DNA of 64,000 nucleotides, from assembly GCA_036365455.1 (NCBI GenBank), contig JAWQUS010000002.1:7750001-7814000 (forward strand), written 5' to 3'. The stretch's first letter is position 1; the number at the start of each line of letters is the position of its first letter. The notes beneath the pieces were generated by a model. The model was not told the origin of the DNA and made no database searches. It saw only the letters and a program-made list of their open reading frames with translations. Shown here piece by piece: positions 33,930 through 45,400 of the stretch. The position numbers were made by a program, and so were the translations under genes. Source of the stretch: Macrosoma leucophasiata (taxonomy: Eukaryota > Arthropoda > Insecta > Lepidoptera > Hedylidae).

Positions 33930-36900
33930 TTAAAGGTCTATTTTATATTGGACTATACTATCTTTATCAGGAAACTTGGTCCGCAATATGAACATATTGT
34001 TAACTTCTGGTAAATTATTTAATGTCTCTAAATATCCAAACCAATATATGACCAATCCTGGTCCAAATCTGTTCCAGTAACACATAAGTTGCTCTTTTAA
34101 ATACCCCAAATGATTCTCTTCATCGCCAAACAAAGCTTTACTCTCTATCCAATTGATTATGAAGCCATCTACAGCAATGGGTACATCTAATTTAAAATCT
34201 GGAGTTTTGTCATAACCACGAGAGCGCAATATATTTTCATCCGAGAATGTAATATTCATTATTCTCAATTCCCTTTCTAATCGAAGTTCATATTCCAAGC
34301 CAATAGACCTGAAAAAGTAAAAATACAATATTTACAAAACATATAAGGTAAGATTATGTAATTAAGGAAGATATCTATTATGGTACAGGATCCCTAGAAC
34401 ATTTTTTCCTTTTATTACTAACAAGCTGATTTTTCGAGAGCAGCTTCATTTCGAATAGGCACCCAACTTTTTTCCTTACAACTATTTTCGTAAAGGGGTG
34501 TCAGGTCAGGTTAAAAGATATTGATATAATGAATAAAATAAAATAGTAACCAGATATTTATTTGCTTTTATTCTCAAGATAATTAATCTAAATAAACCGA
34601 GAATTTATTTGCCCTACAAAATTAAAGGTTTCATCAAGGGAGTCCCTACTCCAACATGTATTATTAACAAGGTCATGAAAAACTATTACTTAAAACAGCA
34701 TTTTTTTTCTATTTGTTAGTTCCAGGGTTTTTATTATTGTATTATCACATACACAGAGCTAAGTTTAATCATAATTAGTTTAGAATCATTACAAGAAACT
34801 CATATTTTATACACACGACTTATGAATTTCCTTATAACATTTCCCATACAAATCAGTAAGTTGATACATATTGTGTTGATAAAAACTTGATACATACTGT
34901 TTGATTATATCTGCATAAGGTCCATATTGGTTGTCATTCATTAGTCCCTGAAATGAGATAATAAAAATATAATTAATGATACAATAAAAATATAAACATC
35001 TTATAGGTTTATTTATGAACAGTTTAGTTTTATTTACGAGGGTGGATCCAAAAGTTCGAAGCCCGACCAAGAAAATGAAAGAAAAGTGGGTCTAATTTTA
35101 TTTTTATTTTTGACATAGTCTCCATCCAGCTCAACACACTTCTTCCACCTGAACTGCAACTTGTTTATCCCCTCGAAAAAAAAGATTCCGGAAGGTCGGC
35201 GAAATACTTGTTTACTGCGACTATCACCTCATCTTTGGTCGAAAATTTCGAGCCACCCAAATATTTTTTTAAATTTGGAAATAAATGATAATCTGAGGGG
35301 GCTAAATCCTGCGAATAAGGTGGGTGGGGCAGCAATTCGTAGCCACAATCATGGATTACAGACATTGTTTCAACCGCATTGTGCATTGTCTTGATGGAAC
35401 AAAACTTTCTTACACAACATTCCCGGCCTTTTTTCTTTTATTTCTTCTCGTAGTCTTCGTAAAAGGTTACAATAATAACTAGAATTAATAGTTTGACCTT
35501 TCGGTAAATAATCTACAAAAATAATGCCCTTCGCATCCCACAAAACAGAAGCCATGACTTTGTTAGTCATGGCTTTTTAGTTAGTTAGTCAAAAAGTTCC
35601 AAACAGTCTCGCGAAATTGTGAATCGAACTCGTTTTTGTTCAGCTGAAAGCAACCTCGGGACCCAGCGAGCAGAAACCTTATGGAATCCCAATTCTTTCG
35701 TTATTATGTGTTGCACCCGGCCATAACTAATGTCTGTTGTCTCAGCTATCTTACCAATGGTCAAACGTCGATCACCCAGTAAGAGATCACAAATTTTATC
35801 GATGTTTTCTTTCGTGGTAGAGGTTGTAGGCCGTCCACTCCTAGGATCATCTTCAATGCTCTCACGACCACGCTTAAACTCAGCTACCCACTTCTTGACA
35901 CTGGAATACGATGGAGCAGACTCCCCCAAAGTGCCCACCATATCTTGATGGATGTCTTTTGGCGACAGGCCTTTTTTATTGAGGTACTTAATGACTGCAC
36001 GATGTTCAATTTTCTCCATTATTGAAAATCGCATCAGAATGCTTCAAACAAATAATCACAGAAAAACTATATTGTGCAGTATCAGAATGAGACTGCACAC
36101 AATAAATCAATAGAAGACATACTAACAAATGACTGTAAATTTAAAAAGATGTCATGTCTCCTTGTAGTTTGGGCCACAAACTTTTGGATCCACCCTCGTA
36201 TAAACAATTAAAATCAACTAGCAATCTTACCATGAATACTTGATATGCCAGATCTTTGTTTTCTATAAGTGTTGTATCCTTTAAATACTTTTTCACCATT
36301 AATGAATCAGGATAAATGTTTTGCAGAAGAGACCTAATAAATAGCGCAGGACTGATGCCTTGACTGTCAGAGAGCCTGCAATCAAACTTATGTCAATGAA
36401 TGCAAGTGTTTACACAAAATTATATTTTTAATTAGCTTTGGAAAGGATTGAAAAACATGCGCAGTATGCACAGAGATTTATTGGAAGATTTTTCTCTGTA
36501 TGACAAAAAATGTTTCTTTTTTCTTTTCCTAAAATCTTTGTCACAGTTTTTAGAGGGTAAATAAGACATTCTACTGATAAACATTAATATTCATACTACA
36601 ATATAGTGAATATTATAACTATTATTTTAATGTTTCATAAAAAAAACATAATCCATAACGTATCAAATAATTTTTGATTTAAATAGGTATTGATATTTCA
36701 TAGATGTCTACAGTCCATTACAAGCAAATTATTAAATTACTTAAGGCGTCACATACCGCAGTATAACATCTCCAATGTTTTTGTTTTGCATTAATTCCTC
36801 ATACAATTCATAATATTTGCTAGATATCACTGGCGATTTTCTATACGTCTGTTTCATAGACCTCTGAACTAATAATGATATAATGCTGCCCAAAGTTGGT

Positions 36901-37112
36901 CCTGGTATACTGAAATTATAATAAATATTTATTATGATTTTTCCAAAAGAACCTACTTAAAGGGAATCATTAAAATTTCTAGTGGCTTACTCTTTATATT
37001 TTCTCTTTAATTCATTCTCAGCTTTCCGGCTGTATGTTGTTAACTTGTTAAAATCTTCTACAATTGCATTGTAGACTTTTGTTGGCATAGGCTTGATGTC
37101 AGTTGTAGACAT
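33930..37112 (-). CDS. CDIN1: CDAN1-interacting nuclease 1 homologue (C15orf41), 5 exons
   Basis: Homologue of human C15orf41/CDIN1, a predicted PD-(D/E)XK nuclease that binds codanin-1 and is mutated in congenital dyserythropoietic anaemia type I. Exons in transcript order: 37112-36991, 36909-36757, 36375-36231, 34947-34898 (50 nt), 34308-33930. Phases agree and total 849 nt, 282 aa, almost equal to human. The nuclease core is in the last exon: [19 protein letters not shown] then [12 protein letters not shown], giving the catalytic Asp and the E-S-K motif, followed by [18 protein letters not shown]. The 50-nt exon uses the donor GTATGT at 34897; reading through it instead would add an unrelated tail and stop. 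The start [15 protein letters not shown] is the first Met of the conserved part; the frame is open further upstream. A mariner sits in the 1.3-kb intron. AATAAA lies 18 nt after the stop. Confidence 0.93.
35037..36198 (-). mobile_element. Mariner element in a CDIN1 intron
   Basis: Both ends carry the inverted repeat CGAGGGTGGATCCAAAAGTT and both are flanked by TA. The length of 1162 bp is about 100 bp short of a full mariner. The transposase is read on the minus strand, the same direction as CDIN1, in pieces. Confidence 0.93.
35165..36034 (-). pseudogene. Mariner transposase, deleted and frameshifted
   Basis: 36034-35585 encodes the paired-helix N-terminus ([20 protein letters not shown]) and ends at [12 protein letters not shown]. 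35570-35370 resumes at [20 protein letters not shown] and reaches HQDNA. 35386-35165 has [20 protein letters not shown]. The stretch between CLELF and KVMAS, which should hold the first catalytic aspartate (about 60 residues in the family), is missing, and a further frameshift follows HQDNA. Confidence 0.88.
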
Positions 37113-37199
37113 TTTTGTTGGTGACTGCTTCCTCGGCTGTGTATAACAGATTATCAGACAATTTGACTCACACATATTATTGTACGAAAAAAACATAAC

Positions 37200-39420
37200 A
37201 TCAATTTAGTTAAATTGTGTATTATTACCTTATGTATGTATCTTCACGGCAGGTCTATGTATCTTCACACCATTTGTGCCGAAGCCGAAATCAAGCCGAA
37301 ATCAGTTGTTTATTTTTGGTTGCTTCTGAATAGACGTATGAATAATTTATAAATGCGGAAACATGTTATTGGTTGTAAGTCTTTTTAAGAGTTTTTATTG
37401 TAATGAAATCAATTGTTTGAGTCAGAATCACAGATTTATTTTCTTGTTCACTTTTTTTTAAATTATTACTATGACATCGCTACAGTGTAACCAACTCCGA
37501 AATCGATTGGGTGGTAGAAATCTTCTAAAATTACGGTAGATTTTCCAAAATGATGTGGTACCTATAATTTGAAAAAACGGTAAAATTACCGTGTATAATT
37601 CTTTCTTTGTGGCGTTTCATTACACTACTTTCGGCACTGAAACTATTGTGAATATTATGAAAATGCCTTAGTTATATTATCTTTACGATGCCAGTCACAG
37701 TATTCTTTAATAGGAGTCCATTCCTATCGGAACTTTTGCTTTTTAACCGACTTCGAAAAAAAGAGGAGGTTCTCAATTCGTCCGGATCATTTTTTTTATA
37801 TTTTTTTCTTTTATCTGGTATTTGACTATTTTCTCGTTCAGATGCGCTGTCATTATCACCGAAGATGTCGCCAGCCAACGATTTAGCATTTAGAGCAGTT
37901 TGACTATAGGGAAGGGCACATTGGCTGTAGAGGAGCCAGGTTGGTACCCATTCTTATGGCACATATTATTGTCAGTCTTTGCTATAAATTGTGCTGCTTT
38001 TTGTTTTCTAGAGAGGGGCAGCTGCCCCCCCCCCCCCTCTGCCACCCCACGGTGATGGACGTCCGAGATTATCACTGTCCATTTTTTAAACTAAAAACTT
38101 CAGATAACACAAGAGATGACAACACTGCATCGTTATTACGCATATTGCAAAGAGTATAATAATATACTGGGGCATATTGCCAGTGTCAAGTAAGGGCTAC
38201 AGCACATATTAGACGAGACTGTCTAAAGACAGTTGTGTCTCGCACAGACACGTCTGTCTTTAGTCAGTTGTGTCTGTGCCACGCCGCACACGTTAGTCAA
38301 GAGACTGTCTAAAGACAGACTTGCAGGGATGGGCATCGTTATTATGCTAAGCGGGAAAATGCCCGGTATTTTGGGCATTTATTTTTTAAGTTGAATTACA
38401 AAGAGAAAATAAGAATGGGACTGTATTATTTATATTACTGCATTTAAATATATTTTACTATGGAATACTAAGTCAATATTGAAGGTGAAATAAGAGAACA
38501 TGTTACAGATATTTTCTATACTTATTAACCGACCTCAAAAAAGGAAATGGATTCGACAGTATTAAATACGCAATAGATGGATCTATGGTATTAAGTACTT
38601 TCTAAATCTTATTAATATCTTAAAAATTCGTTACAGTTAGCTAGTGGGTAGGTATATATATTATGTTTATTCCATCTAACTCAGAACATTATATTCTGAA
38701 TTTTTTTATGTAATGAAGGTGGCAAACAAGCATGCAGTTCACATTGATGTTAAGTGATGTCTGCTGCATAGGCAGAGCATAGAGACATCTTCACAAAATG
38801 AGAGGTCAAAATACAGATCCATTGGCACTCCCGAGACCTATAGTTGTTATGTTTTTTTATAGTTATATATTAGTTATACCTTACCATTTAATCATCATTT
38901 TGGGCAAAAAATACTTATCTTTACCTGCATGTGTTTTGTCATGGTTTTCGATCATGCGACCTAATAATTACATTAGCAACCCGCCCTGGCTGGGTGCAAT
39001 GTAGACACTAAAATGGTGTATTTTTGGAACCATTATCATTTATTATTCGATCATAAATAGGTTTTTTTCCTTTTAGTAATATGTTTATACCAGCTAGCTC
39101 AGAAACTCTATTATATTCTGAGTAATATATTCAGAATTTTGGAACATATTCGGTTCATTTTTCTATCCAACACTTACAAAAAATATTTATTTTCTTTGTT
39201 CTTAATAATTAAACATATTCTTATATGATTAATGTGATAATTTTACTGGAAAATACCATAACAGAATTATTAAAAATATTTTTTATTAACAGGGCGGGAG
39301 GTAATCGATGCGTTTATTGCCCATCTCTACCCTAGACAGTATTTTCGTAGGTATGCGTGCCCGCACACAACGCACGCAAAAAATCTATGCCTTAAATATA
39401 TATTCGATCTAGTATCCCAT
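37200..39420. other. CDIN1-side intergenic region with repeat fragments
   Basis: No gene supported. A common lepidopteran repeat phrase (AACCGACTTCGAAAAAAAGA) is at 37744 and a variant at 38528. A fragment of the ~400-bp repeat (GCATATTGCCAGTGTCAAGT) is at 38140-38195. A cluster of GACTGTCTAAAGACAG inverted motifs spans 38210-38320, and a piece of the 280-bp repeat is at 38715-38785. Confidence 0.5.
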
Positions 39421-39429
39421 TTACTCTCC

Positions 39430-40845
39430 TCTTTAAATGTATTTCTTAATAGTTTCCATACTGTTTGTATCTATACTGTGACTATACTGTTCGTAATAAG
39501 CAGCTTAACCCATTCAATGCGGCGCACGCCGATCGGCGTATTATTTTTTCATACGCAGAATCGGACCACGCTGATCGGCGTAATGTAGAATTGTTTAATA
39601 CTTTATCCAAATCTGATGATTTAATAATAAAATATAGACCAATGTGCTTGTAATTCATAAAAGAAATGCCTAGTACAAGTAGTTTCTGGATATTTCAGTT
39701 CTAGAAACGTTGAGTTTTCTTACTCTGGTGCTGAAAACACCAATCGGCGTATTCCAGGGATTACCAACTTTATTTTTATTGATCTTAAAAAAATAAATAT
39801 ACAATATTATTTATATTCTTATATACAAACAGCTTAAAAAATCTTTTAAAATAAAACTTTTAAGAAGCCAACAAAAAATAACTTTGTTTTTCATAGTGTT
39901 TTACGGAATTTTTATGAAAAACAAAGTTATTATTTGCAGTTTTTGAAAAAGACCTATATCCTAAAACGGTTACTGTTACTCATTGAAACCAATTTTCGTT
40001 GAACGTTTTCAGTCATATTTTTTATTTTCAATCTGATAGAATAAGATAAAAAATATGTTAAAATATGAAAATGGGTTTATAAAATGGTTTGCAACTCCTG
40101 ATAATATTCAGAGTTATCAACAATTTAATTCTTTATGCTTTAAAAAGGTTTTTCGTAAGACGGGATTGTACAATACTATAAATTATCAAATAAAGAGAGA
40201 TTACTCACCATTTAAATCCATAATCGACAAATAAACTGTATATCTTCCTTTTATTTTTTTCAATTTGTATCACCAAAACTTCACGAATCTTATACAAAAC
40301 GGGCTAAGGGTATTTAATGAATTGTGCTACTCGCTAAAAACAGTAATTACTGCAACAACTGTAGCGCATTACTACAGAAATGTCGTGAATTCAAAATGAA
40401 TAAATTGAAATTGATAACGAAGTACGGAAAACGCCATTTGGCGTGTTTTTTTTTGTTCATCAGGTGCGGCTCACGCCGATCGGTGTTTACGCTGAAATCT
40501 ATGCCGTATCTAGGTAGTGAGAGCAAACTTGGTTGCCGCATTGAATGGGTTAAAAGTCAGAGTCAGTCGGTGAGTCGGTCAATTATCAGGCAGTCAGTCA
40601 GTCATCTAGTAAAGCGATGGCTACTTTACCAGAACATTTACAATGAAGTTCTGGAGGCAACCCGAAAGGACGTGTTTTCGCACTGTTATTCTATTTCACT
40701 ACACACGGCCACTGTTATAAGTCTATATCAAACAAAATGCCACCAACTTTATTTAATATTACTCAAAAATACACCACGAAAATGAAATGAAATAGGAGCA
40801 CCACACGCCTCTTTCAAGGTTCCCGCCAAAACTCTCCCAACTTAC
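39430..40845 (+). repeat. Unclassified ~400-bp repeat, copy D, split by an insertion
   Basis: The left part (39430-39504) ends CTGTTCGTAATAAGCAGC; the right part resumes at 40554 with AAGTCAGAGTCAG and continues through AAAGCGATGGCTACTTTACC to CAAGGTTCCCGCCAAAAC. The uninterrupted order is seen in copy C near 19712. Confidence 0.75.
39509..40549. mobile_element. piggyBac-like non-autonomous element, 1041 bp
   Basis: CCCATTCAATGCGGC opens it and the exact reverse complement closes it, with TTAA directly outside on both sides (39505-39508 and 40550-40553). The motif CCGATCGGCGT, or a close variant, recurs at both subterminal ends. The interior is AT-rich without a transposase. TTAA duplication and a CCC start are the piggyBac superfamily hallmarks. 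Confidence 0.9.
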
Positions 40846-40849
40846 TCTT

Positions 40850-41690
40850 CTACACTCATCAAAACAATAGACGAGTTTTGGCAAGAACGCGGAAAAGAGC
40901 TGTGTCGCTGCGTGATATTATAGTATGTGTAAGAATAGTGGATTTTTTATCATAAAACAGTTAATAAGTTCACGAGTGTAGAAAAGTGATTTTTCATGTT
41001 GCTTCCAAAACTTAGTATAAACTCTTAGTAAAGTCCCCATCACTTTACTAGACTCATCTTATCATATTATTTTTCCATTAGGAAACATCCAATCATGGTC
41101 ATCTCCCATATGGATATTCATTATAAGAAATGAAGAATATAAAAACTAATGATGATTGGCTTGGACCAAACAAAATAAAATCAATTTTGTAATGAAAAAA
41201 ATTACAGTAAAATTGTGTATACATATTTCAATACTTATTATCAATACTTTGGAGAAACAAAGGTGTACCAATCTTTTCCCATTTTAATCTGTTTCTGCCT
41301 TATAGATTGTATTTCCGATGCAAAACATTCTGTAATTTTTTGCAGGGGTAAATGCGTGCGACACACTCGTATACTACAAAAGTCGTCTATTACTACCAAA
41401 CTCACACCTTGACTTTAATAAAATATAGAAACAATTTCATGCACACATTGCAACGTCTAGGCGACAGGTATAGTCCCATTTGGGCTCGTACTTTGAGAGA
41501 GGGGAAAGCCTGCATATGGCTACTCCCCTCCGGTGTTGCTCTATGGTTCCTGCATTGCTACAAGCTATTGTATCATTAAAGTGCTTTTTTTTAATCAAGG
41601 GTCTAAAATATTTGCAATCGCCAGAGCAGTAACATGTTCTATGGGACCCATTCTTTTTGTTCGCCTGTGTGCCAATTTCATGATAGAAGC
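40850..41690. other. Intergenic with one half of a repeat pair
   Basis: No gene. 41340-41580 matches 47600-47840 (AAGTCGTCTATTACTACCAA, CACCTTGACTTTAA and the segment from GAGGGGAAAGCCTGCA to TACTCCCCTCCGG). Neither copy has coding content I can support. Confidence 0.5.
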
Positions 41691-41699
41691 GTGTAGACT

Positions 41700-42165
41700 T
41701 AGTAAAAGAAAAAAAAAAAACATTAATAAACCATGAACTGAGTGATTCTATTTACTAAAAAACCTTTCAAAAACAATGACTACCTAAGCTAACCAATTTT
41801 GGTTATCGATACATCGCATCGAACCGATGTATGTATTTTCGAGTATGTATTATCGATGTGTTTATTTGATACATCGAATCCAAGAGGCAGAATAAAAAAT
41901 AATGAAATAATGAATACCTAGCTAATCAATTTTTATGAGCTAGGTATTCATTATTAATTAAAGGTTTTTTAGTTAATAGAATTACTCAGTTCACGATTTA
42001 TAAATGTTTTTTAATCTGTTTCTTCGATTCGATGTATTGTAAAAAAAAAACATCGATGTATACTCGATGTTGAAGAACTAAAAATACATCGGTTCGTATC
42101 GATGTACTGCTAAAATACATCGAGTGTTTATAAAACATCGATGTATATCGTCCCTACAATAGACA
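41700..42165. repeat. Imperfect foldback with ACATCGATG motifs
   Basis: The left half (41700-41935) is repeated inverted in the right half, with landmarks CATGAACTGAGTGATTCTAT, TACTAAAAAACCTTT and ACATCGAATC. The centre AATGAATACCTAGCT / AGCTAGGTATTCATT pairs tightly. The right end is ACATCGATGTATATCGTCCC. It lies about 270 bp upstream of POLR3F. Confidence 0.7.
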
Positions 42166-42434
42166 GAAGTTGACAGTTTAACAACAACAATAAAAAAATA
42201 TAACCTAAAAAAATAATTAATTAATGTGTAGGTAAAGGTAATGAATGGTGATCAAAGAGTACATTAATTATACATTGTGATACAGGTGATTCTATAGCAC
42301 AGATCACTATAGTTCTATAGGTTATTGGTCTGTGATGATGATGATGATCATGATAGATAATGTGCGAATTGTGCGATGGATGTTTCTATGATTTTGCTAC
42401 ATTTTTTTATTAGATTGGAGTATAATCTCTGAAA

Positions 42435-45400
42435 ATGGGCGAACCTAATAGTGAAGATATTATCAAAGAAAAGATTCTAAGCATTGCAAAAAAGAATCCT
42501 AAAGGTATAACCGATAAAGATATATCGGGAGCAGTACCCGAATTATCGTCGGCCGAAATAGTTCAAGCTATCAATAAGCTATTACAGCAAGGGCTGTTCG
42601 ACTTGTACAATCAAGGCGGTTCACTTATTTATAGGTACGTAGATCTACGTAAATAAATCGGATGATGTTTGATGAAAATTAAATATTCTGTACGATCATT
42701 ATGAAGTCTTGAAAAGTATAAATTGTGTCTTGTCTAACTTCCCTTAGATGTCTTCCTCTTGTAGTTCCTTTTGTATTTCATCTTACACCCATATTCAAAG
42801 TCGTAACCTCGACCTTAACTCAACCTCACATAGTGGAATTGGTATTATTAGTTGTAACTAATAACATGAACTCGACATTCTGTTCAAACTGTCTGGAAAT
42901 ATAATTAAAAACAATATTTGTTCTATAAAAATAGATTCTCAAGACTATGAATTATCTTTTATATATTAGGTTGGGGAAAAAGTTTCTTCGCATTTTTTAA
43001 GATACTTAAATAAACTATATTAAAAAATGTTTGGACTTCTCATCAAAATACTGCGACAAGTGGATTTGGCAGTCCTCTCGTGATGTTAACCTAACATTGC
43101 ATAAAGAATTCTGAAGAGACCGAAAAAGGTGGAAATCTGAAGGTGCAAGGACAGGACTATACGACGGATGCATTAACACCTCCCAGCCAAACTCTCTTAA
43201 TTTTTGCTGAGTGGCTATAGATGTGTGAGGTCTAGCGTTATCATGATGAAACACCACACCCCTTCTGTTGATCAATTCCGGCCGCTTTCTCTCAACTTCT
43301 TGCTTTAATCTCATCAGTTGTTCGCAGCAGAGTTCAGAATCGATAGTCCTGCCTGGTGGTAATAGCTCATAATGAATAATACCCTTCCAATCCCACTACA
43401 CACACAACATCACCTTATTGCGAGTTAATCCGGGTTTCACCACAGTCTGTGAAGCCTGACCAGCCTTTGACCACAACCTTTTTTGCACGTTCTTGTCGTA
43501 CGTGACCCACTTTTCATCACCAGTTATCAGCTTCTTCAAAAATGATTCGGTTTCATTACGTCGTAATAAAGAATCACAAATGAGTACACGGTTCATTAGG
43601 TTTCTTTAAGTGAGCCCGTGAGGTACCCAAATATCGAGCTTTTTTTGTACCCAGCTTTTTTCAAATGCGCCAAAACTGTTTTGTGATCAATTCTCAGTTC
43701 TTCAGCTACGTCGTAACTACTGCTATGTCGATCTTGCTCCACTTTTTCAAAAATGGCATCCATTTTATCCGTAATAGGGCGACCAGAGCGAGGTGCATCT
43801 GACATCAAAATTTCCGGATTGAAAATGCTTAAACCAAATTTGTGCTACTCTCACAGACACTGCACTAGGTCCATAAACATCACAAATTTTTTTCCCTGCT
43901 TGCTTTGCATTTTTACCTTTTTTGTAGTAAAATTTTAAAATGTATCGAATTTCTTCATTAGATTCACTCATCTTGACAGTACGAAAAACAAATGAAAATC
44001 ACACATTTGCCTAATTTGAATTTGGAATTATGTTCTTTAAAATTTTAACTTTCAATGAGGAATGTTTTGAGTAATGTCTTAGAATATGGGTGTTAGAAAG
44101 GATCATGGCAAGATTTGTACAGAAAAAGTGAAAAAAAGATACATGGTAAAACAGGATGGAAATATTATCCAGTGAACCTAAACAACAGTTCCTGATACTT
44201 AAAATATTTTTTACTCTCCGGAATAAAAAGTTTGAAATTGAACTTTAGTATGGAGTGCTTCTACTGTTGTTAGGAAAGACGATTCTTATTCCGGTGATTT
44301 AAAAATAATTTACATACCAGAAAATGTTCTTAAGGTTCCATATATAATATTTCTAATCCGTTTTACCTTGTACCTTTTTCTAACTTTGTTTGTACAAATC
44401 GATGTATAAAACTTGCCATGATTCTTTTCTGACTGTATGATACTGAAATTTTGTAGTTACACTATTATTGTTGGAAATGTAAGATAAGTACTAATACCTC
44501 TGGCGCTCTACACTCTGCCTATCCCGTTAGGGACCTGGAGTGAAGATACATACATACCTCAAGTCAAGTTCTGTAGAGTTCTCAAATACATAGGTACTGC
44601 ATGTATTTTGATATCCAATCTATGCATATATTCACCTAATTATAAAATTCAGGTTAAAAAGCCAAACATCAAAGCTAGCAGTAAAGGGAGCAGATAATGA
44701 AGAGAAAGTGGTCTATAATCTAATAGAAGAAGCTGGAAATAAGGGAATATGGATAAGGGATATAAGAATCCGTTCTAATCTTGCTAACACGCAACTTATC
44801 AAAGTACTGAAGAGTCTTGAAGGCAAGAAAGCAATTAAAGCTGTAAAATGTGTTAATGTAAGTTGAACAGTCAATCTGGCTGTATTTTGCAACCCATTAT
44901 ACGTCCCACTGCTGGGCACGAGTCTCTCCCCTTTTTGGGGGAGGCCTGGAGCTTACTCCACCACGCTGCTCCAATGCGGATTGGTGGAGGTGGGTGGGAT
45001 AGTGGCCAACCCGTTGTCGGATGTTTTAAAACCGCCCATAAGGCCTCCGACAAGGTTTAACGACTGCTATCTATCGATAGCAACTGGGACCGACGGCTTA
45101 ACGTGCCCTCCGAAGCACGGAAACGCGCATTTAATTTGCCGCTAGCGGTCAGCCATCACACTACCCGACCGCGCCCGTAGTGCTTAACCGAGTAGATCGC
45201 TTACGATTACACCAGCCGCCGGGCCATGCGCGCGTCATATATATATATTTTCTTTATATAATTTTAAAGATTAAATTATATTATTATTCATTAATTGCAT
45301 TACGATGTGAACTTATTTAAATCTAAGAACTTATAATGCACCCTATTTTAGGCAAATAAAAGTCTATGTCTATTTACAGGCATCCAAGAAAAAAGTATAT

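Noticed and set aside
34807..34897. Extension of the CDIN1 50-nt exon to a stop (YVSSFYQHN...)
   Set aside because: A GTATGT donor at 34897 restores the family alignment and phase; the extension looks intronic.
37672..37878. 68-codon Ser/Lys-rich frame starting MAGDIFGDNDSASE
   Set aside because: Part of it is the common AACCGACTTCGAAAAA-type repeat, and no adjoining exon was found.
38198..38325. Regulatory array of GACTGTCTAAAGACAG motifs
   Set aside because: It lies inside an interrupted dispersed repeat and looks like ends of a decayed DNA element; no gene nearby uses it.
42635..42656. Short POLR3F form ending at 42656
   Set aside because: This is read-through into intron 1; the conserved protein continues from 44653.
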